DNA of 64,000 nt from Mangrovibacter plantisponsor (GTDB lineage: Bacteria; Pseudomonadota; Gammaproteobacteria; Enterobacterales; Enterobacteriaceae), in NCBI RefSeq assembly GCF_003182475.1, contig NZ_QGTS01000005.1:195401-259400 (forward strand), written 5' to 3'. The stretch's first letter is position 1. Every line of letters starts with the position of its first letter. Of the stretch, positions 47,876-57,781 are shown piece after piece. A program made the position numbers and the translations under genes. Below the pieces are notes generated by a model, which was given only the letters and a program-made list of their open reading frames with translations, searched no databases and was not told the DNA's origin.

Positions 47876-48649
47876 ATGGCCGAAAATAAATTAAACGTAT
47901 CTGATCTGCATAAACATTACGGTGAGCATGAAGTGCTGAAAGGGGTCTCATTAAAGGCGAATGCCGGAGATGTCATCAGTATTATTGGCTCGTCAGGTTC
48001 AGGGAAAAGTACTTTCCTGCGCTGCATTAACTTTCTGGAAAAACCCAGCGAAGGCACGATTATCGTTAATAACGAGAATATTACGTTAGTCCGTGACAAA
48101 GACGGCCAACTGAAAGTTGCCGATAAAAATCAACTGCGCCTGCTGCGCACTCGCCTGACCATGGTGTTCCAGCACTTCAACTTGTGGGGGCACATGACAG
48201 TTCTTGAAAACGTCATGGAAGCACCCGTACAAGTGCTGGGCTTAAATAAAGCCGAAGCAAAAGCGCGCGCTATTAAATACCTGGAAAAAGTGGGTATTGA
48301 TGAGCGGGCACAGGCGAAATACCCGGTTCATTTATCTGGTGGCCAGCAGCAACGTGTTTCTATTGCTCGCGCTCTGGCTATGGAGCCTGAAGTCCTGCTG
48401 TTTGATGAACCAACTTCTGCACTGGATCCGGAGCTGGTGGGCGAAGTGCTGCGCATTATGCAGCAACTGGCTGAAGAGGGGAAAACCATGGTGGTTGTTA
48501 CCCATGAAATGGAGTTTGCCCGCCATGTTTCCAGCCACGTTATTTTCCTGCACAAAGGGAAAATTGAAGAAGAAGGGAAGCCTGAGGATGTGTTTACTAA
48601 TCCGCAAAGCCCCCGTTTGCAGCAATTCCTCAGTGGCGCGCTGAAATAA
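47876..48649 (+). CDS. hisP: Histidine ABC transporter ATP-binding protein HisP
   Basis: ATPase that powers HisQMP. 257 residues, same as E. coli. Walker [10 protein letters not shown], signature LSGGQQQR, Walker [13 protein letters not shown] and the H-loop VVTHEM are all intact. ATG 47876 gives the E. coli length; an in-frame GTG at 47867 would add three residues. Last gene of the hisJQMP operon and convergent with yfcH. Confidence 0.96.
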   Translation: MAENKLNVSDLHKHYGEHEVLKGVSLKANAGDVISIIGSSGSGKSTFLRCINFLEKPSEGTIIVNNENITLVRDKDGQLKVADKNQLRLLRTRLTMVFQHFNLWGHMTVLENVMEAPVQVLGLNKAEAKARAIKYLEKVGIDERAQAKYPVHLSGGQQQRVSIARALAMEPEVLLFDEPTSALDPELVGEVLRIMQQLAEEGKTMVVVTHEMEFARHVSSHVIFLHKGKIEEEGKPEDVFTNPQSPRLQQFLSGALK

Positions 48650-48704
48650 TCCTGCACCCGTTGTGGCGCGCTTAATGCTGGGTATTCAGCCCTAAGCGCG
48701 CCAC

Positions 48705-49595
48705 TCAGGTCACATTCTGTAAAGCATCTTCAAGTTGAAACCAGCGAAAGCCAAAACCTGACTGCTCAAGGCGGCGAGGTAACGCATTCTGGCCACCCAG
48801 TACCAGTGTGGCGGATTCACCCATCATCAGGCTTATTACCCGGGCAGGTACGCGTAAAATTGCCGGGCGGTTTACTGCTTCTCCCAGCAATTGTGTAAAC
48901 CTGGCATTTCTGACCGGGTAAGGCGCCACCATATTAAAAGGCCCTTGTAGTGGGTTATCCAGCAACCAAATAATGGCGTTCACCATATCGTCAATATGGA
49001 TCCATGACAGATACTGGTGCCCGTCACCTAACGGGCCGCCGAGCCCAAGGCGAAACAGCGGTAACAATTTACTCATCATGCCGCCATCAGGTGCCAGAAC
49101 CACGCCGGTGCGCAGTAAACAGACTCGGGTGTGCGGGCTTTGTGCCTGCAAAGCAATGGCTTCCCATTTTGCACAAAGCTCATGAGTAAACGCGTTATGT
49201 GGAGTGTCTTCTTCGGTCACGACTTCATCGCCGGTATCGCCGTAAAAACCCACAGCGGAACCGGAGAGAAAAATAGCCGGGGGTTGGTTGCTGGTATGGA
49301 TCATTTCTACCAGGCGTTGGGTGATACGCCAGCGGCTTTGGCATAAGCGCTGTTTCTGCGTTGCAGACCAGCGTTTATCGGCAATGGGTTCACCGGCAAG
49401 ATTAATGACAGCGTCGAACCCATCAAGCGTGGGGTGTTCATCCAGGCTCTGCCAGAGCGTAACCCTTGGGTCGAGCAACTGCCGGGCCCGCTCCGGGGAG
49501 CGGGTGACCACGGTAATACTGTGGCCTGTCTCTATCAAAGGAGGGATAAGGTGACGCCCAATCAGACCTGTACCACCTGTCAGCAAAACTTGCAT
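48705..49595 (-). CDS. yfcH: YfcH, SDR39-type NAD(P)-dependent epimerase-like protein
   Basis: 296 residues (E. coli 297). Extended short-chain dehydrogenase fold with the N-terminal nucleotide loop [20 protein letters not shown] and further blocks [13 protein letters not shown] and [15 protein letters not shown]. Belongs to the SDR39U family; substrate and pathway unknown. Start preceded by GGAGGGA. It is 20 bp downstream of folX on the same strand, the same pairing as in E. coli. Confidence 0.92.
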   Translation of the reverse strand: MQVLLTGGTGLIGRHLIPPLIETGHSITVVTRSPERARQLLDPRVTLWQSLDEHPTLDGFDAVINLAGEPIADKRWSATQKQRLCQSRWRITQRLVEMIHTSNQPPAIFLSGSAVGFYGDTGDEVVTEEDTPHNAFTHELCAKWEAIALQAQSPHTRVCLLRTGVVLAPDGGMMSKLLPLFRLGLGGPLGDGHQYLSWIHIDDMVNAIIWLLDNPLQGPFNMVAPYPVRNARFTQLLGEAVNRPAILRVPARVISLMMGESATLVLGGQNALPRRLEQSGFGFRWFQLEDALQNVT

Positions 49596-49615
49596 ATTCC
49601 CTCCCGGAGCATTAA

Positions 49616-49984
49616 TCAGGCATCGCGACGCCAGCTCATACTCATAGAAACTGAGTCTGCGTAACGCAACGCGTGCAGTTTATCGATTTCAACTTCAGCA
49701 TAAGTGACCCAGTCATGCTGGCGTGCGATATCAAGCACATCCTGAGTTAATTTTTCTAACAACGAAAAACGATGATTCTCAACGTGCTGGATAACCGCTT
49801 TGGTAATAGTCCGGTAATTCAGCGCATCTTTAATGTCTTCGCTATGCCGGGCATTATCTGCTGGATAATGCAGCGTAATATTAATCACGACATCCTGCCG
49901 GTTAGCGATTTCTTCATCTTTGATACCAATGAACGTACGCAGCCTGAGATTTTTAATTCGAATAATAGCATCCTGATACGACAT
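49616..49984 (-). CDS. folX: Dihydroneopterin triphosphate 2'-epimerase FolX
   Basis: Epimerase that turns dihydroneopterin triphosphate into dihydromonapterin triphosphate; feeds FolM and the tetrahydromonapterin cofactor. 122 residues (E. coli 120). Same fold as Fol[41 protein letters not shown] and [19 protein letters not shown]. The ATG at 49984 follows AGGAGG. First gene of folX-yfcH. Confidence 0.94.
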   Translation of the reverse strand: MSYQDAIIRIKNLRLRTFIGIKDEEIANRQDVVINITLHYPADNARHSEDIKDALNYRTITKAVIQHVENHRFSLLEKLTQDVLDIARQHDWVTYAEVEIDKLHALRYADSVSMSMSWRRDA

Positions 49985-50076
49985 GCAAGTGTGCCTCCTG
50001 ATTATCTTTATAGCGCCATAATACACGAGCTTTTCCGGTCATGGGAGGTCAAAATCTGGGGTGTGTGCTGGTATAA

Positions 50077-50865
<789 letters not shown>

Positions 50866-50926
50866 TGCGCTGGCACTATTGCTTGCCACTCAGCCTGTCT
50901 GAGCATGATAAGCACAGGAGTGTGTA

Positions 50927-51478
50927 ATGAAATTGATGTTTGCTTCAGATATTCATGGTGCGTTGCCAGCCTGCCAGCGGGTACTGGAAATTTTTGCTGC
51001 CAGTGATGCGCAGTGGCTGATTATTCTTGGTGATGTGCTCAACCATGGGCCACGTAACGCGCTGCCCGAAGGCTATGCGCCTGCCCAGGTTGCGGAGCAG
51101 CTAAATGCGGTGGCTTCGCGAGTTATTGCTGTGCGCGGTAACTGCGACAGCGAAGTAGACCAAATGCTGTTGTCATTCCCGATAACAGCGCCATGGCAGC
51201 AAGTGCTGCTTCCTGAACAACGCCTTTTTCTGACACACGGACACCTGTATCATCCAGAGAAGCTACCTCCGCTGGGGCTCAGTGATGTGCTGGTGTTTGG
51301 TCATACGCATATTCCAGTCGCCGAGCAGCGTGGGGATATTTTTCTGTTCAACCCCGGCTCAGTGAGTATTCCTAAGGGGGGATATCCGGCCAGTTATGGC
51401 ATGCTGGATGGGGAACAGATGCGGGTTCATAATCTGGAAAATCACGATGTTATTGCACAGGTATGCATAACGCCGTAA
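50927..51478 (+). CDS. yfcE: Metallophosphodiesterase YfcE
   Basis: 183 residues (E. coli 184). Calcineurin-like phosphodiesterase of the YfcE/MJ0936 family; the E. coli enzyme hydrolyses artificial phosphodiesters, true substrate unknown. Metal-ligand motifs in order: SDIHGALPA, GDVLNHGPRN, RGNCDSEVDQM, THGHLYHP and FGHTHIPVAEQ. Start after AGGAGTGTGTA. It sits 61 bp after yfcF and 54 bp before yfcD, all on the same strand. Confidence 0.94.
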   Translation: MKLMFASDIHGALPACQRVLEIFAASDAQWLIILGDVLNHGPRNALPEGYAPAQVAEQLNAVASRVIAVRGNCDSEVDQMLLSFPITAPWQQVLLPEQRLFLTHGHLYHPEKLPPLGLSDVLVFGHTHIPVAEQRGDIFLFNPGSVSIPKGGYPASYGMLDGEQMRVHNLENHDVIAQVCITP

Positions 51479-51532
51479 TTTACTTCGACAAAACAAATGC
51501 GCCAACAGAGCGCCTGAACAAAAAGGTTACCG

Positions 51533-52147
51533 ATGGTGGAACAGGACTCAAATTCTGGCACGGAGTGGGTGGACATTGTCAATGAAGACAATGAAGTGAT
51601 TGCACAGGCCAGCCGTGCGCAAATGCGCGCGCAGCGGTTACGGCATCGCGCCACTTATATCGTGGTACATGACGGCATGGGGAAAATTCTGGTGCAACGG
51701 CGCACAGAAATTAAAGACTTCATGCCGGGTATGCTGGATGCCACGGCTGGTGGAGTGGTGCAGGCTGACGAAGTGCTGCTCGATTCCGCTCGCCGCGAAG
51801 CAGAAGAAGAGCTGGGTATTGCGGGTGTACCTTTCGCTGAACATGGCCAGTTTTACTTTGAAGATGAGAATTGCCGGGTTTGGGGCGGGTTGTTCAGTTG
51901 TGTCTCTCACGGGCCATTTGCCCTTCAGGAAGAAGAAGTCAGCGAAGTGTGCTGGATGCTGCCTGAAGAAATCACCGCACGTTGTGATGAATTCACACCA
52001 GATTCACTTAAAGCGCTGGCGTTGTGGATGAGCCGTAATGGCGGGGCAGAGAACAAGCCTGCAGCCGGAAAGACGGCAGAAACGGAACCTGCTGAGCCTT
52101 CAAAAGCTGAAGCTTCTGGCGAAGAAGATTCACCTGCTGCACAGTGA
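51533..52147 (+). CDS. yfcD: Nudix hydrolase YfcD
   Basis: 204 residues; related to isopentenyl-diphosphate isomerase-type Nudix enzymes, substrate unknown. Begins with [20 protein letters not shown]; the Nudix box [20 protein letters not shown] (continuing EELGI) fits GX5EX7REUXEEXGU. About 24 residues longer than E. coli YfcD (180): the extra C-terminal tail is low-complexity, rich in Glu, Ala, Pro and Lys. ATG 51533 aligns with the E. coli start region. Confidence 0.93.
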   Translation: MVEQDSNSGTEWVDIVNEDNEVIAQASRAQMRAQRLRHRATYIVVHDGMGKILVQRRTEIKDFMPGMLDATAGGVVQADEVLLDSARREAEEELGIAGVPFAEHGQFYFEDENCRVWGGLFSCVSHGPFALQEEEVSEVCWMLPEEITARCDEFTPDSLKALALWMSRNGGAENKPAAGKTAETEPAEPSKAEASGEEDSPAAQ

Positions 52148-52154
52148 ACCTAAT

Positions 52155-52333
52155 GGCCTGTATCAGGCCCTGAGGCTGATGACAAACCTCATGTCCGCAC
52201 AGAACGAGAGGATGTCACCCAATAAAAAACCAGGAAAATCAATTCATTGATTTTCGCCCACTAACTAAAAAGAAGGAAAAACCACGCTTTTTCCTTCTTT
52301 TTTATCAATCTGTGGGCCTGTATCAGGCCCTGA
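52155..52333. repeat. 19-bp direct repeat flanking the yfcD / PTS-regulator junction
   Basis: GGCCTGTATCAGGCCCTGA occurs at 52155-52173, just after yfcD, and again at 52315-52333, directly against the stop codon of the LacI-type gene. Each copy contains the small hairpin GGCCTG-TAT-CAGGCC. Between them lie a hairpin AAAATCAAT-TC-ATTGATTTT (52235-52254) and the terminator below. Confidence 0.9.
52267..52303. terminator. Bidirectional terminator between yfcD and the LacI-type regulator
   Basis: AAAAAGAAGGAAAAA / TTTTTCCTTCTTTTT, 15-bp perfect stem with a 6-base loop, giving A and T tracts on both strands. Serves the two converging genes. Confidence 0.88.
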
Positions 52334-53353
52334 TTAACAACTTTCCCGCATACATAATGTTGATTTAATGGGCTTCTGGTTTGGCTGAGTTTCCCCGTTA
52401 AGCCGTGCCAGTAATGCCTTGCCTGCCTCAATACCTATCTCGCGGTGCGGCACCGACAACGTAGTCAATGGCGGCTGGCAGACTTTCGCAACATCACTGT
52501 CACCAAACCCGACAACCGCCAGGTCATCAGGGACTTTAATTCTGCGGCGCTGGCATTCATATAGTGCGCCACAGGCCAGCTCATCTGACACACATACCAG
52601 TGCATCCAGTTCCGGCCAGGCCAGCAGGAATTCGGGTAATTGTGCTGCGCCGGTGGAAAACGTCGGCGGAGCGGCTGCATTAATGACTCTGTTGGGGGAA
52701 ATATGGTGGCGTAACATGGCCTTATACCAGCCCTGCAAATGCTGCTGGAAAATCCATTGCTCCTGGTTTGCGCACAGCAGGCCAATATTCTGGTAGCCGC
52801 GCTCAATCAGCATACTGGTCAGTTCAAACATGGCGGCAACGTTATCAATGCCAATATTCATATCAACCGGATCTGCCCGCGTGGCACCTATCTCCATAAC
52901 CGGGATCCCGGCATTGCCCAGCCAGGTACGGACATTATCGCTGTGCTCAACACTCAGAAGAATGGCTGCGGCCAGATTAGAAGCAAGCAGGGTTTCCAGT
53001 AGCTTTTCTTCCTGCTCCAGGCGGTGGCGCGATTCCGCCAGCATAATTTGGTAGCCGGCAGGTTGTAACACCTGCTGTAACCCGGCGAACATCTCGGTAC
53101 AGCCAGACTCCGCTAAATTTGGCACCACCATGGCAATGGTATAGGACGATGCCGATGCCAGAGCGCTGGCTGCCAGGTTGGGTAAATACCCCAGCTCATT
53201 GACTGCTGCGTTGATTTTTTCCCGTAATTTGTCAGAAACCTGATCAGGGGTACGCAGTGCGCGTGAAACTGTCATGGTGCCGACACCGGCTAACTGCGCG
53301 ACATCGGCCAGCGTGACTTTGCCGGTGCTGCGTCTTTTTCGGGTTAAAGACAT
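52334..53353 (-). CDS. LacI-family transcriptional regulator of the PTS-transketolase operon
   Basis: 339 residues. N-terminal HTH (VTLADVAQLAGVGTMTVSRA) and hinge region (LPNLAASALASA), then a periplasmic-binding-protein-like effector domain. Within the family it looks closest to GntR/IdnR-type regulators, but effector identity cannot be read. The ATG at 53353 (AGGA upstream) is used instead of 53389. Divergent from the PTS operon with two TGATAGCGCTATC palindromes in between, so it very likely represses that operon and perhaps itself until a sugar or sugar phosphate binds. Confidence 0.9.
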   Translation of the reverse strand: MSLTRKRRSTGKVTLADVAQLAGVGTMTVSRALRTPDQVSDKLREKINAAVNELGYLPNLAASALASASSYTIAMVVPNLAESGCTEMFAGLQQVLQPAGYQIMLAESRHRLEQEEKLLETLLASNLAAAILLSVEHSDNVRTWLGNAGIPVMEIGATRADPVDMNIGIDNVAAMFELTSMLIERGYQNIGLLCANQEQWIFQQHLQGWYKAMLRHHISPNRVINAAAPPTFSTGAAQLPEFLLAWPELDALVCVSDELACGALYECQRRRIKVPDDLAVVGFGDSDVAKVCQPPLTTLSVPHREIGIEAGKALLARLNGETQPNQKPIKSTLCMRESC

Positions 53354-53477
53354 GCTCGTTCCTGTATCAAAGGTGTAGCACTTACTCACTTTTCACATAA
53401 AAATCGTGGGTTATTATCCTGATATTATAGGGGGTAACCTTCTCTGGTTACTGTTTTTTGTGCAACCTTTCATTTTT

Positions 53478-53525
53478 TGATAGCGCTATCACATATCGGT
53501 GATATTCCCTCTGATAGCGCTATCT
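53478..53525. promoter_or_regulatory. Pair of LacI-type operators before the PTS operon
   Basis: TGATAGCGCTATCA at 53478-53491 and TGATAGCGCTATCT at 53512-53525; centres 34 bp apart. Both have the central CG step of LacI-family operators. They lie 75-125 bp upstream of the EIIA gene. Confidence 0.85.
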
Positions 53526-53600
53526 TTGAGAAGTCTGTCACGGTCAGAACCCGCTGGCTTGCCTAAAGTTTGCCCATAACTGAAGGGACAGGAGCACATT

Positions 53601-54044
53601 ATGCTTTCACAGTGGTTACATGATGGGACCATACAGTGCCGTGAGCGTGCAGAAAACTGGCAACAGGCACTGCACCTGAGTGCTGAACCTCTGCTTAAAG
53701 CGGAAGTGATTACCCCGGGCTACGTTCAGGCGGTGATAACCCAGCATGAAAAACTGGGGCCGTATTATGTGCTGGCCCCGGGGCTGGCAATGCCACACAC
53801 ACGGCCAGAGGATGGCGCACAGGGAATGGGGTTGTCATTACTGAAACTTGAACAGGGTGTGGCATTTGGCTCTGCCGATTTTGACCTGGTTACCACCATT
53901 ATTATGCTGGCAGCACCCGACAGCCACAGCCATATCAATATGATATCTGCCCTGGCTGAATTGTTTTCCTGCGATGAGGATTTACAGAAACTACATCATG
54001 CTAATTCAGTGGAGGATATTAAAGAAATCCTTTCTCACTACTAA
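53601..54044 (+). CDS. PTS EIIA component (fructose/ascorbate type)
   Basis: 147 residues. Cytoplasmic phosphocarrier of a sugar phosphotransferase system: accepts phosphate from HPr on a His and passes it to EIIB. The phosphorylation site is the His in LAPGLAMPHTRPEDGAQ (about residue 70), as in the UlaC/SgcA-type EIIA proteins. First gene of an operon EIIA-EIIB-EIIC-transketolase N-transketolase C, starting after GGGACAGGAG. The 200 bp before EIIB contain no other gene. Confidence 0.9.
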   Translation: MLSQWLHDGTIQCRERAENWQQALHLSAEPLLKAEVITPGYVQAVITQHEKLGPYYVLAPGLAMPHTRPEDGAQGMGLSLLKLEQGVAFGSADFDLVTTIIMLAAPDSHSHINMISALAELFSCDEDLQKLHHANSVEDIKEILSHY

Positions 54045-54246
54045 ACAGATAATTATAAATAAGATACTCAATGTAATTTAGATTACAGGTGGGATGCGGT
54101 ACGGTTTTGGGCCTGCATTTGGCTATATCAACCGGGGCTTTCAATATGCCATTCTGCCTGAAAATTTAAATATAGCGGGTGTTAATATTACTCTCCTGTT
54201 GTCTGCACAGGACAACTTCCCTGTACGCTACAAAAAGGTAAACATA

Positions 54247-54519
54247 ATGAAGATAATGGCAATATGTGGATCAGGTCTCGGCAGTAGTTTTATGGTTGAG
54301 ATGAATATTAAAAAGGTGCTTAAAAGAATTAATGTTGAGGCAGAGGTTGAACATGCTGATTTATCCTCTGCCACACCCGGTGCGGCTGACTTATTTGTCA
54401 TGGCGAAAGATATAGCTGCCAGCGCCAGCGTACCGGAGCATCAACTTTTGGTAATCAATAATATTATTGATATTAACGAGCTTGAAGCAAAGCTTGCGGC
54501 TTATTTTTCAGACCGTTAA
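54247..54519 (+). CDS. PTS EIIB component (ascorbate/galactitol type)
   Basis: 90 residues. The phosphocysteine loop is at the N-terminus: KIMAICGSGLGSSFMVEMNI (Cys8). UlaB/SgcB-like. The ATG at 54247 follows AAAAAGGTAAAC; the in-frame extension to 54094 has no homology and is not used. Placed between EIIA and EIIC. Confidence 0.9.
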   Translation: MKIMAICGSGLGSSFMVEMNIKKVLKRINVEAEVEHADLSSATPGAADLFVMAKDIAASASVPEHQLLVINNIIDINELEAKLAAYFSDR

Positions 54520-54543
54520 CAGACTAATATAAGTGAGGCCGGT

Positions 54544-55947
54544 ATGTTCCTTTCAGGCGTGCTCAGTTTTATTGTCGATATACTCAAGGTACCTTCAGTG
54601 CTGGTTGGTGTCGTGGCATTAATTGGGTTGCTGGCACAGAAAAAATCCTTCTCTGATACAGTCAAAGGGACAATTAAAACTATTCTTGGTTTTATTGTCC
54701 TGGCAGGTGGTGCATCGGTATTATTAACCTCGTTAAATCCACTGGGAGGTATGTTTGAACATGCGTTCAATATTCAGGGGATAATTCCTAACAATGAGGC
54801 TGTTGTCTCTATTGCACTGGAAAAATATGGTGCATCCACCGCGCTTATCATGGCTTTCGGCATGGTGGCAAATATTATTATTGCTCGTTTTACCCGGCTG
54901 AAATACATCTTCCTGACCGGGCATCATACATTTTATATGGCGTGTATGATTAGCGTGATTCTCACTGTAGCCGGGTTTGAAGGTGTGGGGCTGGTATTTA
55001 CTGGCGCATTGACCCTGGGGCTGGTAATGGCTTTTTTCCCGGCGCTGGCTCAACGTTATATGCAAAAGATCACCGGGAATGATGAAATTGCCTTTGGCCA
55101 CTTCGGTACGCTGGGTTATGTGTTATCCGGGTGGATTGGCAGCAAATGCGGTAAAGGCTCGCGTTCAACGGAAGAGATGAATCTGCCGAAAAACCTCAGT
55201 TTTTTACGTGACAGTTCCATCTCTATTTCTCTGACCATGATTGTGATTTACATGATCCTCGCTATTTGTGCCGGGCAGGGGTATGTCGAAACGCAATTAA
55301 GTGGTGGCCAGCACTTCCTGGTGTACTCCATTATTCAGGCAATTACCTTCGCGGCAGGGGTTTTCATTATTCTGCAAGGTGTGCGTTTGATTCTTGCCGA
55401 GATTGTACCGGCGTTCACCGGTTTTTCTGAAAAACTGGTCCCAAATGCCCGCCCGGCACTGGATTGCCCGGTCGTATATCCCTATGCACCTAATGCCGTA
55501 CTGGTCGGCTTCTTGTTCAGTTTTCTTGGCGGACTGGTTGGGTTGTTTTTACTGGGGCAGTTTAAGTTAGTGTTGATCCTGCCCGGTGTAGTGCCGCATT
55601 TCTTTACCGGTGCTACTGCTGGTGTTTTTGGTAACGCTACCGGAGGGCGCCGTGGTGCCATGTTGGGCGCGTTTGCTAACGGTCTGTTGATCACTTTTCT
55701 TCCTGTCCTGTTACTGCCGGTTCTGGGGGCGCTGGGGTTTGCCAACACCACATTCTCCGATGCGGACTTTGGCGTGATCGGCATTCTGCTGGGTAACCTG
55801 GCGCGTTACTTCTCTCCGGGCGTCATTATGGGGCTGGTTGTTGCGTTGTTTGCCCTGCTGGTGGCTTTCAATTACCTGGTGAAAAAGAAACCTCAGGAAA
55901 ACAGTGCGGTTGATAACCAGGGAGGTTCGAATGGCTTCAGTAAATGA
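54544..55947 (+). CDS. PTS EIIC permease (UlaA/SgcC family)
   Basis: 467 residues, the usual length for UlaA-type permeases; about ten to eleven hydrophobic segments. Recognisable family features: LKVPSVLVGVVALIGLLAQK near the N-terminus, FLTGHHTFYMACMISVIL, GNDEIAFGHFGTLGYVLSGW and PGVVPHFFTGATAGVFGNAT. It should import and phosphorylate a sugar or sugar acid; ascorbate itself is not implied, since no ula catabolic genes are present. The 3' end overlaps the transketolase N gene by 17 bp. Confidence 0.9.
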   Translation: MFLSGVLSFIVDILKVPSVLVGVVALIGLLAQKKSFSDTVKGTIKTILGFIVLAGGASVLLTSLNPLGGMFEHAFNIQGIIPNNEAVVSIALEKYGASTALIMAFGMVANIIIARFTRLKYIFLTGHHTFYMACMISVILTVAGFEGVGLVFTGALTLGLVMAFFPALAQRYMQKITGNDEIAFGHFGTLGYVLSGWIGSKCGKGSRSTEEMNLPKNLSFLRDSSISISLTMIVIYMILAICAGQGYVETQLSGGQHFLVYSIIQAITFAAGVFIILQGVRLILAEIVPAFTGFSEKLVPNARPALDCPVVYPYAPNAVLVGFLFSFLGGLVGLFLLGQFKLVLILPGVVPHFFTGATAGVFGNATGGRRGAMLGAFANGLLITFLPVLLLPVLGALGFANTTFSDADFGVIGILLGNLARYFSPGVIMGLVVALFALLVAFNYLVKKKPQENSAVDNQGGSNGFSK

Positions 55948-56764
55948 AATCGCGACGTTTGCCCGGCAAATTCGCATTGAAACCTTACGGGCTCTGAATC
56001 ATTTAGGTTTTGGGCACTATGGCGGCAGTATGTCTGTGGTTGAGACGCTGGCGGTGTTGTACGGTGATGTCATGCACACAGACCCACAACACCCGGACTG
56101 GCCGGAACGGGATTACTTTGTGTTATCCAAAGGGCATGCCGGGCCGGCACTGTACAGCACGCTGGCACTGAAAGGGTACTTCCCGGTTGCACAGTTACTG
56201 ACTCTCAATGAAAACGGCACCCATTTGCCCAGCCATCCGGACAGGTTAAAAACCCGCGGTGTGGATGCCACTACCGGCTCACTGGGGCAGGGAGTATCCA
56301 TTGCCGGGGGCATTGCACTGGCACATCAACTGGCCGGGAAACCGAACCGGGTGTTCTGCATAGTGGGCGATGGTGAACTGAATGAAGGGCAGTGCTGGGA
56401 AGCATTCCAGTTCATTGCGCACCATAAGCTTAATAACCTGGTGTTGTTTGTTGACTGGAATAAGCAGCAGTTGGATGGGCCACTGAGCGAAATTATCAGC
56501 CCCGGGGATTTAAGTGCAAAATTCAGGGCATTTGGTTTCGCGGTGACACAGGTTAAAGGGGATGATATCGCCGGAATACAGGCGGCTGTTGCGCCGGTCT
56601 CATTACCGGGCGACGCACCACGGGTGGTTATTCTGGATAGCATAAAAGGGCAGGGGGTGCCCTGCCTGGAGGCGTTGCCGAACTCACACCATTTGCGGCT
56701 GACTCCCGATATGCAAACGACACTTGAGCGTGAACTGGCACAACTGGAGGTGATGCATGATTAA
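55931..56764 (+). CDS. Transketolase-like protein, N-terminal (TPP pyrophosphate) subunit
   Basis: 277 residues, the first half of a transketolase. TPP-binding motif VGDGELNEGQCWEAF plus NNLVLFVDWNKQQLDG; substrate-loop His in LSKGHAGPALYSTLAL and the SLGQGVSIAGGIALAH stretch. Start at 55931 after GGAGG inside the EIIC 3' end. Overlaps the next subunit by eight bases. Split transketolases form heteromers and often act on unusual ketose phosphates, such as apulose 4-phosphate; which one here is not known. Confidence 0.9.
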   Translation: MASVNEIATFARQIRIETLRALNHLGFGHYGGSMSVVETLAVLYGDVMHTDPQHPDWPERDYFVLSKGHAGPALYSTLALKGYFPVAQLLTLNENGTHLPSHPDRLKTRGVDATTGSLGQGVSIAGGIALAHQLAGKPNRVFCIVGDGELNEGQCWEAFQFIAHHKLNNLVLFVDWNKQQLDGPLSEIISPGDLSAKFRAFGFAVTQVKGDDIAGIQAAVAPVSLPGDAPRVVILDSIKGQGVPCLEALPNSHHLRLTPDMQTTLERELAQLEVMHD

Positions 56765-57713
56765 ACTGGCTCCTTTGGGTGAGAAAGACAGTATTGAGAT
56801 GCGCAAAGTGTATGCCGGCTTTGTTCGCGAGCAAATTCGCCAGAACAGCGGCATTATCGCGCTGGAAGCAGACCTGATGAGCTCGATGGCAATGGATACC
56901 GTGCAGGCCGAGTATCCCCGGGATGTGATTAACTGCGGGATCATGGAAGCCAACGTGATTGGCACCGCCGCAGGGTTGTCACTGGCCGGGCGCAAACCTT
57001 TTGTGCATACCTTTACGGCATTCGCCAGCCGCCGCTGTTTTGACCAGTTGTTTATGGCACTGGATTACCAGCGCAATAATGTGAAAGTGATTGCCTCGGA
57101 TGCTGGTGTTACTGCCTGCCACAACGGTGGTACGCACATGTCATTTGAAGATATGGGGATTGTGCGTGGCCTGGCGCATGCGGTTGTGCTGGAAGTGACA
57201 GACAGCGTGATGTTCAGTGACATCCTGCACCAGCTTATCGGGCTTGATGGGTTCTACTGGGTGCGCACCATTCGCAAACAGGCCCGGCGTATTTATGAGC
57301 CCGGTACCACCTTTACCATTGGCAAAGGGAATGTTTTACGGGAAGGGCGTGATATTACGCTGATAGCCAACGGGATTATGGTTGCAGAGGCGTTGGATGC
57401 GGCAACGATACTGGCACACCAGGGAGTGGACGCCGCGGTGATTGATATGTTCACCCTGAAACCGATAGACCGCATGCTGGTAAAAAATTATGCGGAGAAA
57501 ACCGGGCGAGTGGTGACCTGTGAAAACCATAATATCCACAATGGGCTGGGTTCTGCTGTAGCGGAAGTATTAAGCGAGACTTGCCCGGTGCCATTGCGGC
57601 GGGTCGGCGTGAAGGACCAGTATGGCCAGGTGGGCACCCAGGACTACCTGCAACGCACCTACGGGCTGACTTGCGCAGATATTGTCGCTGCGGCGCAGGA
57701 GCTGTTGGAGTAG
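56757..57713 (+). CDS. Transketolase-like protein, C-terminal (pyrimidine) subunit
   Basis: 318 residues, the second half of a transketolase. The conserved Glu that activates TPP is in NCGIMEANVIGTAAGLSLAG; further blocks FTAFASRRCFDQLFMALDYQ and ENHNIHNGLGSAVAEVL. Last gene of the operon, followed by a terminator shared with converging pta. With the N-subunit it should transfer a two-carbon unit from the imported phosphorylated sugar to an aldose phosphate (inference). Confidence 0.9.
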   Translation: MIKLAPLGEKDSIEMRKVYAGFVREQIRQNSGIIALEADLMSSMAMDTVQAEYPRDVINCGIMEANVIGTAAGLSLAGRKPFVHTFTAFASRRCFDQLFMALDYQRNNVKVIASDAGVTACHNGGTHMSFEDMGIVRGLAHAVVLEVTDSVMFSDILHQLIGLDGFYWVRTIRKQARRIYEPGTTFTIGKGNVLREGRDITLIANGIMVAEALDAATILAHQGVDAAVIDMFTLKPIDRMLVKNYAEKTGRVVTCENHNIHNGLGSAVAEVLSETCPVPLRRVGVKDQYGQVGTQDYLQRTYGLTCADIVAAAQELLE

Positions 57714-57732
57714 CAGTTAGCTGTTATCAAAT

Positions 57733-57760
57733 AAAAAAGGCAGCCCGCAGGCTGCCTTTT
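57733..57760. terminator. Bidirectional terminator transketolase / pta
   Basis: AAAAAA, stem GGCAGCC-CGCA-GGCTGCC, TTTT. Between converging genes. Confidence 0.88.
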
Positions 57761-57781
57761 CACATGGCTTTCAACAAATCA

